Assembly: GCA_035296965.1 (NCBI GenBank) | Contig: DATGZX010000101.1 | Location: forward strand, 3,255 to 67,254 | Origin: DATGZX01 sp035296965 | Lineage (GTDB): Bacteria; Planctomycetota; Planctomycetia; Gemmatales; Gemmataceae | DNA: 64,000 nucleotides | Direction of reading: 5' to 3' | Shown here: piece by piece, positions 9,113 to 17,503 of the stretch | Layout of the letters: every line of letters begins with the position of its first letter | How positions within the stretch are numbered: position 1 is the first letter of the stretch | Translations under genes and position numbers: made by a program | Notes under the pieces: model-generated | Database searches by the model: none | Seen by the model: the letters and a program-made list of their open reading frames with translations, nothing else | Told to the model about the DNA's origin: nothing

Positions 9113-9802
9113 ATGGCCCTGATTGCAGTTAGGCAGATCGTTGATCGCATCCTGTCAGGTACGCTCACTATGATGGTGGGAGCAGCTGGCCCAGCGACTT
9201 TGCTCGCTCAGGCCCCGGCTGGCGGGACTTCGACCCCGAGTGCTTCTCGTTCTTCCTTCTTGTCAAACCCCACCGCTTTGGGCGGTTCGACGCCAGAAAT
9301 CAACGTCACGGGGCTAACGCCGCCGCCAGGTCGGGGAGATGGCAACCTTGCGGCACCTTTCTACGGGAACCCGCTCAGTGTCGCCATGCCGGGCGGTCCG
9401 GGAAGTCGAACTTTCTATACGCCTTTGTTCGCGAACCTGCCCGCCGCGGCGACTGCAGGCCTGGCGGGGACGGGGAGCGCCCTGGGAGCGAATCGCTTGC
9501 TGGCCGAAACCAATTTCGGCTCCAGTCTCGGCATTCGGCGTGCCCCGACCTTCCTAGCTTCCTTGGAGTTCCCCAACCAACCCATTTCGCCCGCCTCGCT
9601 TCAGCCCGAGCTGCAGGAGATTCTGGCACGCTCCACTTCGTTGTCCGCGCCTAGGAAGATTCGAGTCGAAGTCCAGGGCCGCAACGTCGTCCTGCGGGGA
9701 GAAGTCGCCAGCAAGAAGGAGAGTCGCCTGGCCGAGGGACTAGTACGCTTGGCCCCTGGAGTTCAGGAAGTTCACAATCAACTCGAATTGAAAGGCCCTT
9801 GA
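9113..9802 (+). CDS. exported BON-domain protein
   Basis: 229 aa. The chosen ATG has GAGG at good spacing; the open frame continues seven codons further upstream without one. A hydrophobic N-terminus (VGAAGPATLLAQA) suggests a signal peptide. Residues 30-155 are low complexity, rich in Gly, Ala, Pro and Ser. The last ~65 residues form a BON domain: IRVEVQGRNVVLRGEVASKK and then LVRLAPGVQEVHNQLEL. BON domains bind membranes or polymers, and secretin N-domains contain related folds. The nearby secretin suggests a periplasmic role, but that is inference. It is followed at once by a convergent lipoprotein gene. Confidence 0.7.
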   Translation: MALIAVRQIVDRILSGTLTMMVGAAGPATLLAQAPAGGTSTPSASRSSFLSNPTALGGSTPEINVTGLTPPPGRGDGNLAAPFYGNPLSVAMPGGPGSRTFYTPLFANLPAAATAGLAGTGSALGANRLLAETNFGSSLGIRRAPTFLASLEFPNQPISPASLQPELQEILARSTSLSAPRKIRVEVQGRNVVLRGEVASKKESRLAEGLVRLAPGVQEVHNQLELKGP

Positions 9803-9870
9803 GAGCCACCGACGCTGGTCGGCGCTCTGGCCGTTTGAGGCCTGAGCCCGTTCTCCTGAATCGGATCAGG

Positions 9871-10419
9871 CTAAGTGGGAGGCTTATTGGACTGGATGCC
9901 CGCGTGCCCGCCGCTGGGCGCCCGCTTCTGCAGGACAAGCGTTGAACTCTCGGCGTAGAGGGGCGTGCCCTTGACCGGCTCAAAACGCACGCGCAACTGG
10001 ACTTGCGTAAGCTCGGGCTTATAAGTTCCCCACGGAAGGAAGACAGTGTAGCCCCAGCCCACAGCATCGCGGCGCTGCAATCGTTTGAGTGTGTCCTTGT
10101 CGATGTGCCATTCTTCCAGGGGCGGACCCTTCTCGACTTCCGGGCCCGAAAGGGCGTTATAGAGACTGACGACCAGGCTGCCCTCGGCAATCAGCGGGCG
10201 GTCAATCTCCTCACCGTAAAGATAGATGCGACCGGCCAGCCCTGGCGTTGGAGCACCTCCATGCGCTGGATCCGGCGTGAAGATGACTTCAGGGATCCAG
10301 GTGACCAACGCTTGACAGACAGGTCCCGTGGGTGGGCTTCTGCCAGGAAGTACAAAGGAGTCGGTAGCGGCGCAGCCGGCGAGAAGGACCATACCAAGCG
10401 ATACTAAACAGGCGCGCAT
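9871..10419 (-). CDS. predicted lipoprotein of unknown function
   Basis: 182 aa. MRACLVSLGMVLLAGC is a lipoprotein signal with the lipobox LAGC. The start at 10419 is supported by AGGGAG upstream; the frame remains open for 11 more codons, but those would put charge before the signal. The mature part contains IYLYGEEIDRPLIAEGSLVVSLYNA and ends in a beta-rich segment. It resembles planctomycete lipoproteins that I cannot name. It lies about 300 bases downstream of the secretin on the same strand, beyond a strong terminator, so it is probably a separate transcription unit. Confidence 0.65.
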   Translation of the reverse strand: MRACLVSLGMVLLAGCAATDSFVLPGRSPPTGPVCQALVTWIPEVIFTPDPAHGGAPTPGLAGRIYLYGEEIDRPLIAEGSLVVSLYNALSGPEVEKGPPLEEWHIDKDTLKRLQRRDAVGWGYTVFLPWGTYKPELTQVQLRVRFEPVKGTPLYAESSTLVLQKRAPSGGHAGIQSNKPPT

Positions 10420-10628
10420 GTCTCGGCTCCCTCTCTCCCAGCGCCAACGCAATGCGAATTACATGCGGAGCGGGTCCGCCCCAGAGTCCCACGGCCCAAG
10501 CAAAGTGCTTTTCCAGAGGCTTCCTAAAATCGACAGAACCGGCGCTTTCATTAAGATCGGCAATCTTGACCCAGTTTCTTAAGCGGTCCTGCGTTTTTGC
10601 CCCAGTGCAGGTTCGCCATCCAAAACAA

Positions 10629-10666
10629 AGGCCGCACCGGGAATACGGCAATTCCCGGTGCGGCCT
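10629..10666 (-). terminator. intrinsic terminator of the secretin gene
   Basis: A perfect 16-bp stem, AGGCCGCACCGGGAAT with ATTCCCGGTGCGGCCT, around a 6-base loop. On the minus strand it is followed by a T-rich run (CTTTGTTTTG). It lies about 48 bases beyond the secretin stop codon at 10714. Confidence 0.8.
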
Positions 10667-10713
10667 ATGTTTAACGCCTTAAATTCGCTTCCGAGTGTTT
10701 GTGCCTTACAGCA

Positions 10714-12432
10714 TCACTTGGCTTGCTGCGCTGCGTGAGCCTTACTGAAGCACATGGGGTCGAGCAGGAGTGCCGCCATGGCAAGCTTGCTGGCCTCGGC
10801 GGACTGACCCTTCGCGCAGGCGCTTTCGTACTTTGCCAACAAGCAAGCCACTATCGCAGTGGAGGACGATTGGCAGACCTCATTGGAGCATCTTTGCAAT
10901 TCTCCGAAAGCCCCAAGGCATCCTGTCAAGCCCGCGTCGGAATCGACCTCCACCTCCAGAATCTTTTTGCCAGAATGCATATCCCGCAAGTTGTTCAAGT
11001 TAGTAATGAAAGCGGCAGGCCCGAAACCGTCAATGAAACCAAATGGATCCAATGGCTTCGGTGGAACTGAGCTTGCTACCGGAGCCTCCTGCGTCTTTGC
11101 AGCCTTATCGCAGCACTTTTGGGCTTCGAAAGCCTCTTCCTCTTCTTCTATGTGAAGGACCGGCATGGTTGAGGGCGCGCTGTTCGCAGCAACGTGCTCG
11201 GCTGCGGAATCGCCAATGATCCTTGGTGTGACCAGCACGAGGACATCCATCTCTTCCTGCCGACTGACCTTGGATTTGAACAAATCACCCAAATAGGGAA
11301 GGTCAGAGAGAATCGGCGTCCCGCTCTCATCTTCGAAATCTCGCAAGGTGTGCCACTTTGCGAGCAGAACAGTGCCGCCGTCCGGCAAAGTGACCTTTTG
11401 GTCTGCGGCCGTGGTCAGAACCTTGGGCTGTTGAATGAACTGTGTGAAGGGCACAGGAGCGCCGACCGCACGGCCTTCGAACACCGGCGTGATGAAGGTC
11501 CTGACAGGGATGAGCGGGACTGATTCAATAAAAGAGAACTTGCCATTCATTTCGAGATGAACGAACCGTTGGTCGGCGCTCACGGTTGGCCGAACTGCTA
11601 ACTTGAAACCGGATTCCACCAGATTGTTACAAGGAATATATACTTGCTGCCCTCGCACCTGCTGCACCGACAAGCTCGTTACGAAGAAACGATTCTCTTT
11701 CTGGCAAAGTTCTGCGGACTGGCCGTTGCCAATCGTCATCCGCGGCGTCTGGATCATGCTGCTATTGGCATCCTCTTGTGCCGCCTGGAGCAATTGGGCC
11801 AATTGCTGCGAACTCAAAAAAGTTAAGCCATCGGCGTTGCAGGAATTGCCCAGGGTGCCGGGACATGTCTCCAGCTTGCATTGATATTCCACATGCGCCG
11901 TGGCGGCCGTGCTTTGCTCGGAGCCGCGCGGCTCGGAGAGGACCCGGCCGCTGTTGTCCACCACGGTAATCTGATCGGGGGCCAGACCCTTGACGCTATG
12001 CGACACCAGCGAGATGATGCCGTTGGCAAGGGAGGGGCTCAGGTCTGATCCCGGCTTCAACCAGAGCATAACGCTGGCAGTTGGAGGTTTTGGGTCGCGC
12101 GGGAAGAGAGTCGGCTGGGGATCGATATGAATGCGCGCTCCTGCGATCGGCTCGAGGCGCATGATCGACTCGGCCAATGCCGTCTGCATGGCCCTACGGC
12201 AATCCGCATCTTCAAGCCAGAGGGGCATGCCAGCGGAGTCGTTCATGCCGGCAGGCGCGGAGCACTTGAGCGCGCATGCATGGGGCATCGTGACGATGCG
12301 CACCTCCACCGACACCTGCGGATCGGATGATTTACCTTTTTCGGAGACCGGTTGTCCGGCAACGAGTGGAGAAACCGAGCCGGCCAGGAATAGGGCCACA
12401 AGCCAGTATCCTTTCAGCAATCGAACCGCCAT
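10714..12432 (-). CDS. secretin with FliF/YscJ-type ring domain
   Basis: 572 aa. Residues 1-26 are a signal peptide. Residues about 84-168 closely follow the FliF/YscJ ring-building pattern: ALAESIMRLEPIAGARIHI, then ASVMLWLKPGSDLSPSLANG, then VKGLAPDQITVVDNSGRVLS. Residues about 210-408 form a secretin domain, with SSMIQTPRMTIGNGQSA, the hinge-like LPDGGTVLLA and the C-terminal signature MDVLVLVTPRIIGDS. Secretins form the outer-membrane channel of T2SS, T3SS and type IV pili. The nearby T2SS operon has no other secretin, so this may be its channel. The extra Cys residues (for example 53, 57, 78, 185, 190, 198) are unusual. The C-terminal ~160 residues are unassigned. Confidence 0.82.
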   Translation of the reverse strand: MAVRLLKGYWLVALFLAGSVSPLVAGQPVSEKGKSSDPQVSVEVRIVTMPHACALKCSAPAGMNDSAGMPLWLEDADCRRAMQTALAESIMRLEPIAGARIHIDPQPTLFPRDPKPPTASVMLWLKPGSDLSPSLANGIISLVSHSVKGLAPDQITVVDNSGRVLSEPRGSEQSTAATAHVEYQCKLETCPGTLGNSCNADGLTFLSSQQLAQLLQAAQEDANSSMIQTPRMTIGNGQSAELCQKENRFFVTSLSVQQVRGQQVYIPCNNLVESGFKLAVRPTVSADQRFVHLEMNGKFSFIESVPLIPVRTFITPVFEGRAVGAPVPFTQFIQQPKVLTTAADQKVTLPDGGTVLLAKWHTLRDFEDESGTPILSDLPYLGDLFKSKVSRQEEMDVLVLVTPRIIGDSAAEHVAANSAPSTMPVLHIEEEEEAFEAQKCCDKAAKTQEAPVASSVPPKPLDPFGFIDGFGPAAFITNLNNLRDMHSGKKILEVEVDSDAGLTGCLGAFGELQRCSNEVCQSSSTAIVACLLAKYESACAKGQSAEASKLAMAALLLDPMCFSKAHAAQQAK

Positions 12433-12819
12433 GACAAAGCTCCTTTTGGGTTTGGGATGGGCCAGCGACGGGAGAACTAAAGGACCGCGTACAAATCGGC
12501 TGATACTTGCCGGAGGCGTTAGCGAAGACCTCGCTGACGCTTCGGGCTAGTATCAGCGGAATCGTGCACGGTGATGTAGAAACCGAAAGTTCGGCACTGC
12601 TCGCAGAATTCGCGGGTGCGTCGGCAATTCCCAAATTGCCGATTGTCCGCCAATTTCCCGCGTGCAATTTGCGCAGCCGTTCTCAGGGGGCGGGAGTATG
12701 CCCAAGCGATAGAGGAACTTCAAGATCAATTCGCGAATGGCTTGGATGGCGCCTCGAAAAGCTGTAAGAATGAAAACCGCAACGTTCGATTCAGCCGTCG
12801 ACTTCATGGAGTCCGCGAA
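12433..12819. other. divergent intergenic region with palindromic repeat
   Basis: This lies between the minus-strand secretin and the plus-strand PurM-like gene. It contains copy A of the dispersed repeat (12492-12580). The rest shows no convincing gene. The open frame of the PurM-like protein extends back to 12616, but its translation there does not look like family sequence. Confidence 0.5.
12492..12580. repeat. dispersed palindromic repeat, copy A
   Basis: Its right part reads GACGCTTCGGGCTAGTATCA and continues GCGGAATCGTGCACGGTGAT. The left arm (CTTGCCGGAGGCGTTAGCGA) is a degraded complement of the right arm. The same core and the same trailing sequence occur at 29931-30050 and 36132-36265. 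The position upstream of a plus-strand gene is common to all three. Confidence 0.8.
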
Positions 12820-13935
12820 GTGGGGACCGAACCAGCGTTTACCTACGCAGCGAGCGGGGTGGATTATGAGCCCCTCGATCGTTTCAAGCGGATCTGCCAG
12901 CGTGCTGCGCGGACAACCGTAACCTCGCTGGACAAGCATGGCTTGAGCGAGCCCGAAGGTATACGGGGTGAAAGTGCCTACCTTCTGGAAACTCCCGTCG
13001 GATTCCTGGCACACGTGGAAGAAGGACTCGGCACCAAGAATCTGGTCGCCGATGCCATGCTTCAGCTCACCGGTGAGCGGACCTACGCGAACATCGCTGT
13101 CGACACGGTGGCCACCATCGTCAATGACATGATTACTGTAGGTGCGCTGCCCATATCCGTTGCCATGCATGCGGCGGTTGGGGATGCAAGCTGGTTCGAA
13201 CGAGAGAATCGAGGGGAAGACCTCGCGGCGGGTTTCGCCAGAGGCTGCCGGCTGGCCGGCGCCGTCTGGGGGGGCGGCGAGACTCCGGTCCTGCGCGACA
13301 TTGTTCATCCCGACACGGTGGTTCTGGCCGGCTCCGCTGTCGGGGTGATCAAGCCTAAGCACAACCGGGTCGTTGGCAACGTCAGGGCAGGGGATGCCAT
13401 TGTCATGCTGGCCAGCTCGGGCATCCATGCAAATGGCATAACGCTGTGCCGGAGCTTGGCAGCCAGTCTACCGGACGGTTATTTGGCCAAGCTGGATGAC
13501 GGCGGCTGCTTTGGTTCAAGCCTGCTCGAGCCGACGATCATTTACGTGCCGTTCATGCAGGCGTGCCAGGAGCAAGGCATCATTCCGCATTACGCCGTGC
13601 ACATCACCGGCCACGGCTGGCGGAAACTCATGCGCCTTCCGGAGCCATTCGTGTATCGGGTCAGCACTCCCGCACCGCTTTCTTCTCTGTATCGGTTTCT
13701 CCTGCACGAGGGGAAGATGGCCCTACGCGAGGCTTATGCGACATTCAACATGGGAGCCGGCTTCGCTGTGTACGTTGATCCGAGCGAGGCCGAACCATGC
13801 CTTACGGTCGCCCGCGCGGTGGGCCTGAATGCCTGGGTCGCCGGAGCAATAGAAAAACAGGGGCAACGAAAAGCCGTCGAGATAATTCCGCACAACATCT
13901 CCTTTGAGGGAGAGACGCTCCAGGTGCGGGAGTAG
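12820..13935 (+). CDS. PurM-like (AIR synthase-related) protein
   Basis: 371 aa from a GTG with GGAG eight bases upstream; the frame is open to 12616 but that part looks non-coding. It begins with YAASGVDYEPLDRFKRI, matching the PurM start (Y-x-x-x-G-V-D). Later PurM landmarks are present: VATIVNDMITVGALPI, LAGAVWGGGETP, and ASSGIHANGITLCRSL. PurM closes the imidazole ring of aminoimidazole ribonucleotide with ATP. The ATP-binding GTDGVGTK motif is replaced by VEEGLGTKN here, so it may be a divergent paralogue rather than the housekeeping enzyme. No other purine gene is nearby. PurM fold assignment is good; exact reaction is uncertain. Confidence 0.72.
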   Translation: MGTEPAFTYAASGVDYEPLDRFKRICQRAARTTVTSLDKHGLSEPEGIRGESAYLLETPVGFLAHVEEGLGTKNLVADAMLQLTGERTYANIAVDTVATIVNDMITVGALPISVAMHAAVGDASWFERENRGEDLAAGFARGCRLAGAVWGGGETPVLRDIVHPDTVVLAGSAVGVIKPKHNRVVGNVRAGDAIVMLASSGIHANGITLCRSLAASLPDGYLAKLDDGGCFGSSLLEPTIIYVPFMQACQEQGIIPHYAVHITGHGWRKLMRLPEPFVYRVSTPAPLSSLYRFLLHEGKMALREAYATFNMGAGFAVYVDPSEAEPCLTVARAVGLNAWVAGAIEKQGQRKAVEIIPHNISFEGETLQVRE

Positions 13936-13957
13936 AATAGGTTGGTCGAGGGTTATT

Positions 13958-14641
13958 ATGTTTGAAGCGGAGATGTATTCCATTCCAGGTTTCAGCGATC
14001 CGATCAGCTCACTTACCCACTTGGCCGGCGCCGCCGTATTCGCCGTGCTGACCGTGTTTCTCCTCCGGCGGGGTTGGGGCGACATTGGCCGATTCACGTC
14101 TCTCGGCATATTCGCGTTGACGTTCCTCTTCCTGCTCTCCATGAGCGGCGTCTATCATCTGCTGACGCCGGGCACGGCCGGGAAAGCCGTGCTTAGACGG
14201 CTGGACCACAGCGCCATCTTCGCGATGATCGCCGGCACGTTTACACCGGTGCACGCGATTCTGTTCAGAGGATTGTGGCGCTGGGGCCCGCTGATCTTTA
14301 TTTGGGCGGCAGCCACCACGGGGATCTGTCTCAAGACCGTTTTCTTCGGTGGCGTTTCGCACTGGCTCGGAGTGAGTCTATTCCTGGCCATGGGTTGGGT
14401 TGGCATTGTGCCCGCGCTCATGCTCTGGCGCCGCTACGGAACGTCCTTCATCAAGCCGCTCATCTGCGGCGCGGGCGCATACACAGTGGGAGCACTGCTG
14501 GAAATGCTGCATTGGCCGGTGCTCATCCCGGGCATCGTGGGGCCGCATGAAGTATTCCATGTGGCCGTTCTCGCCGGGGCCGGCTATCACTGGCATTTTG
14601 TGACTCAGTTTGCCTCGGGCGAGGTCTCTTCACGAATCTGA
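13958..14641 (+). CDS. hemolysin III / PAQR-family membrane protein
   Basis: 227 aa with about seven hydrophobic helices. Family motifs: PISSLTHLAGAAVFAVLT at the N-terminus, SGVYHLL, then RRLDHSAIFAMIAGTFTP, and HEVFHVAVLAGAGYHWHFV at the end. The conserved Ser, Asp and three His residues of the HlyIII/PAQR zinc site are visible (SxxYH, LDH, HxxxH). Bacterial members are inner-membrane proteins of the alkaline ceramidase-like superfamily with unclear physiological role. The ATG at 13958 with GAGG upstream is 22 bases after the PurM-like stop, so the two may be cotranscribed. Confidence 0.85.
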   Translation: MFEAEMYSIPGFSDPISSLTHLAGAAVFAVLTVFLLRRGWGDIGRFTSLGIFALTFLFLLSMSGVYHLLTPGTAGKAVLRRLDHSAIFAMIAGTFTPVHAILFRGLWRWGPLIFIWAAATTGICLKTVFFGGVSHWLGVSLFLAMGWVGIVPALMLWRRYGTSFIKPLICGAGAYTVGALLEMLHWPVLIPGIVGPHEVFHVAVLAGAGYHWHFVTQFASGEVSSRI

Positions 14642-14836
14642 TTGAGCGCCAACTTTTCTCCAGACTCCTGCCCGTTGTGTCGAAATTGAGATAAACGTAC
14701 GGTGCGGGCCTTCCATGAGGTACGATCGTGATCCTCAGGTTGGGTAAGCCAGGTTGACTTTCTTCGGTTGTTTGCCCCTAAGGAACGTCATGGAGCCGTG
14801 CAAATCGGCTGCCCAGGCGTTGTTTTGGTGCAGTCG

Positions 14837-15601
14837 ATGTTTCCTTTCTTAGCTAACTTAATCATCGCCACGGCAGCTTTGTCCGGAGCGGGTAATGAAC
14901 CCGGGGCCAGCTCCTATCTCCACGCATTTCAGCCTGGGACGGATGGCGTGATCGCCACACGCCCGGAAGTCTACGTTCCCCAACCCGGTGATTTGATCCT
15001 TTTTGATGATCGCAACCCGACCTGGATCAAGCTTTACCACTATGTCGGCAGTGATATGCCGGATCATTCGGGGATTGTAATCAAGCTGCCCGACGGCAGG
15101 CCCGCCTTCCTGGAATCCGCCCCGGATGACGGCCACCTGGCAGGTCTTTATGTGCGCATTCTGCACGCTCTTCCCCGACTGCACCAATTCAAAGGCACGA
15201 TCTATGTCCGCCGGCTCAAGGTTCCTCTGACTCCAGAGCAGTCCGACAAGCTGACGGAATTTGCGTTCGCTCAGGAGGGAAAGAAGTACGCGATCTGGAG
15301 GATGTTGCTTCAGGGCACGTGGTTCCGATGCCGTTCCGGCTGGCGTGCCAAATATTTCGCAGAGACCGACATGAACCGCAACAGGTGGCTCTGTTCGGAA
15401 ATCGTTGTCGCAGCGGGAACTGCCGCAGGTCTATTCGATCCAAACATCCATAAAGCCAACCGGATCTATCCGCGCGACTTGATCTACGACGATCACTATG
15501 ACCTGAGTCAGACCTGGGACGAGGCGTGGGTTTGGGGCCCGACGCCGGAGCGGCCGTCGTGCGATCCACCCAAGCTCGATCCTTGGCCGGAGTTGCCGTG
15601 A
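14837..15601 (+). CDS. YiiX-type permuted papain-fold protein
   Basis: 254 aa. The start at 14837 gives a signal peptide (MFPFLANLIIATAALSG). The family pattern has a PGDLILFDD strand, then DHSGIVIKLPDGRPAFLESA with the presumed catalytic His, and RWLCSEIVVAAGTAAGL with the presumed catalytic Cys. That His-before-Cys order is the circular permutation seen in YiiX/YebB-like NlpC/P60 relatives. Such proteins are predicted amidases or acyltransferases of peptidoglycan or lipid substrates. The substrate here is unknown. It is separated by 195 bases from the preceding gene. Confidence 0.7.
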   Translation: MFPFLANLIIATAALSGAGNEPGASSYLHAFQPGTDGVIATRPEVYVPQPGDLILFDDRNPTWIKLYHYVGSDMPDHSGIVIKLPDGRPAFLESAPDDGHLAGLYVRILHALPRLHQFKGTIYVRRLKVPLTPEQSDKLTEFAFAQEGKKYAIWRMLLQGTWFRCRSGWRAKYFAETDMNRNRWLCSEIVVAAGTAAGLFDPNIHKANRIYPRDLIYDDHYDLSQTWDEAWVWGPTPERPSCDPPKLDPWPELP

Positions 15602-15829
15602 GCCCGATTGAGCGGTGACACGTACCAAGGCCAGCACCTCCGTCCAAGAACTCGCCAAAGTCTGCGCCCAGTCCTTGAGCAAGTGATGCTTCATTCCCAA
15701 GAAAACTCCTGCGAGAAGAAATTGCCTTGACGGTTGTACACGACCCGATAATCATTCCATTGTGAAGAACGGGGTGTCTGAAGGCTCAGCTGCGGCGGAC
15801 TTCATGGTCCCTCTGGGACGGGGGCAAAA

Positions 15830-17503
15830 GTGGAATCGGACGTGCTTTATGAAGGGGATTGCGTTGCCGGGCTCGGGCGGCTCCAGCCAGGCAGCGTCGA
15901 CTTGGTGTTTGCCGATCCGCCGTTCAACATTGGCTATGACTATGACGTCTACAATGATCGTTGCGATGCGGAAGAGTACTTGAAGTGGAGCCGTAACTGG
16001 GGCCAAGCGGTCCATCGGGTTCTGAAGCCGTCTGGTACGTTTTGGCTGGCAATCGGAGACGATTACGCGGCTGATCTCAAGCTCATCTTCCAAAAGCAAC
16101 TGGGGTTCTCTTGCCGCAGCTGGGTGGTCTGGTACTACACTTTTGGGGTCAACTGTACGAAGAAGTTCAGCCGCAGCCATACCCACCTTTTCCACTTCGT
16201 GAAGGACTCGAAGAACTTCACGTTCAACAGCACGGCGATCCGCGTGCCCTCGGCCCGCCAGCTGGTTTATGCCGATGTCCGCGCCAATTCGCACGGCAGG
16301 CTGCCGGACGATACGTGGATCTTGCGTCCACAAGATCTGCCCCACGGTTTCCAGGCGGATGAAGATACGTGGTACTTCAGCCGGGTCTGCGGCACCTTCA
16401 AGGAACGCGCGGGCTGGCACGGCTGCCAGATGCCAGAACAATTGCTGGGGCGAATCATCAAGGTGTGCTCCAACCCTGGAGACCTGGTGCTCGATCCCTT
16501 TGGGGGAAGCGGGACCACGCTGGCAGTGGCCAAGAAACTGGGGAGGCGCTGGATCGGCTTCGAGTTGTCGCCCGAATACGCTGCTCGGATACGGGCACGA
16601 ATTGATGTCGCCAACGAAGGGGATCCTTTGGAAGGCGCGGAAGAACCCAAAGTTAGCGCGCCGCCTACCCCGCGCAAGAAGGCCGAGCATTCACCGATAC
16701 CAACATTCTCTCCACAAAGAACTGAGCCGGAGGATGCCAAGAGGGGAATCATCGAAGCGTTTTTTACGGTGAGACGCGGTCTCCCCGCTGACCGAGTAAT
16801 AGCGGACCCAGATTTGAATGTGCAATTCCTGGAAGCCTGCCGGCGGTTAGGACTACAAGGTGGACCGGTCGAATGGAATTTACGGCTATTTAATCTCCGG
16901 AAGGCAGGCCACTTCAGTGGCTTACCCAGATCGCAGAGAACCCAGCTCACACGTGAAGAGATAGATCAGTGCAGTTATGCCTGCGAGATCGCTCTTAAGC
17001 ATTTGAGCGAGCAGGGACTTACACTGGATGCGATGCTGTGCGACCCCGAGCGAGCCTCCGAGTTTGATAGGTTCGTCCGATCAATGATTTCTGCGCAGGT
17101 ATCTTCCTTCCGAATTCGGTGGGTAGCACTCCATATTCGCAAGCGAGCCATGGACAATCGAAAATTCGGGCAAAAGCTTGGCGATCGCCAACCGTTGCCC
17201 AAGCGTTTCGATTATTTGTCCTCTCTGGATTGGCATGTGGTCCCCGAAGGGCCCGGCCTATATTGGCTGAACAGCTCTGACAAGAAGCTTTACGTTGGCG
17301 AGACGCTCGATCTTCGGAACCGTTTCAAATTGCAATTCGAAGGTTCCGAGTTTGCGTTTTGGAATACCGATCGTAGAGAGTTGGAGGTGCGATACTGCGC
17401 CTTGGGGGATAATCGAAAGGTCTTGCTAAAGGGCAATCAATCGCTGTGGATCGCGCACTGGAAGCATCCGCTAGGTAACTACCCTGAATTTGCCGCCATA
17501 TGA
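15830..17503 (+). CDS. beta-class DNA methyltransferase fused to GIY-YIG domain
   Basis: 557 aa. Residues 1-260 are an amino-methyltransferase: catalytic motif IV is DPPF (29-32) and the AdoMet motif DPFGGSGTT (222-230) comes after it, the beta-class order, which points to adenine-N6 (less likely cytosine-N4) methylation. A linker (265-300) is Pro/Lys/Glu-rich. Residues 305-440 form an unrecognised helical domain (FFTVRRGLPADRVIADPDLN, NLRLFNLRKAG, LTLDAMLCDPERASEF). Residues 470-557 are a GIY-YIG domain: PGLYWL, KKLYVGETLDLRNRF. The expected catalytic Glu is Gln537. It starts with GTG behind GGGACGGGGG. The stop overlaps the next gene, which repeats the helical and GIY-YIG parts. Likely role: the modification part of a restriction or defence locus. 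Confidence 0.85.
   Translation: MESDVLYEGDCVAGLGRLQPGSVDLVFADPPFNIGYDYDVYNDRCDAEEYLKWSRNWGQAVHRVLKPSGTFWLAIGDDYAADLKLIFQKQLGFSCRSWVVWYYTFGVNCTKKFSRSHTHLFHFVKDSKNFTFNSTAIRVPSARQLVYADVRANSHGRLPDDTWILRPQDLPHGFQADEDTWYFSRVCGTFKERAGWHGCQMPEQLLGRIIKVCSNPGDLVLDPFGGSGTTLAVAKKLGRRWIGFELSPEYAARIRARIDVANEGDPLEGAEEPKVSAPPTPRKKAEHSPIPTFSPQRTEPEDAKRGIIEAFFTVRRGLPADRVIADPDLNVQFLEACRRLGLQGGPVEWNLRLFNLRKAGHFSGLPRSQRTQLTREEIDQCSYACEIALKHLSEQGLTLDAMLCDPERASEFDRFVRSMISAQVSSFRIRWVALHIRKRAMDNRKFGQKLGDRQPLPKRFDYLSSLDWHVVPEGPGLYWLNSSDKKLYVGETLDLRNRFKLQFEGSEFAFWNTDRRELEVRYCALGDNRKVLLKGNQSLWIAHWKHPLGNYPEFAAI

Noticed and set aside
12553..13428. 291-codon minus-strand open frame
   Set aside because: Antisense of the PurM-like gene.
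15752..16690. 312-codon minus-strand open frame
   Set aside because: Antisense of the methyltransferase part, whose motifs IV and I are clear on the plus strand.
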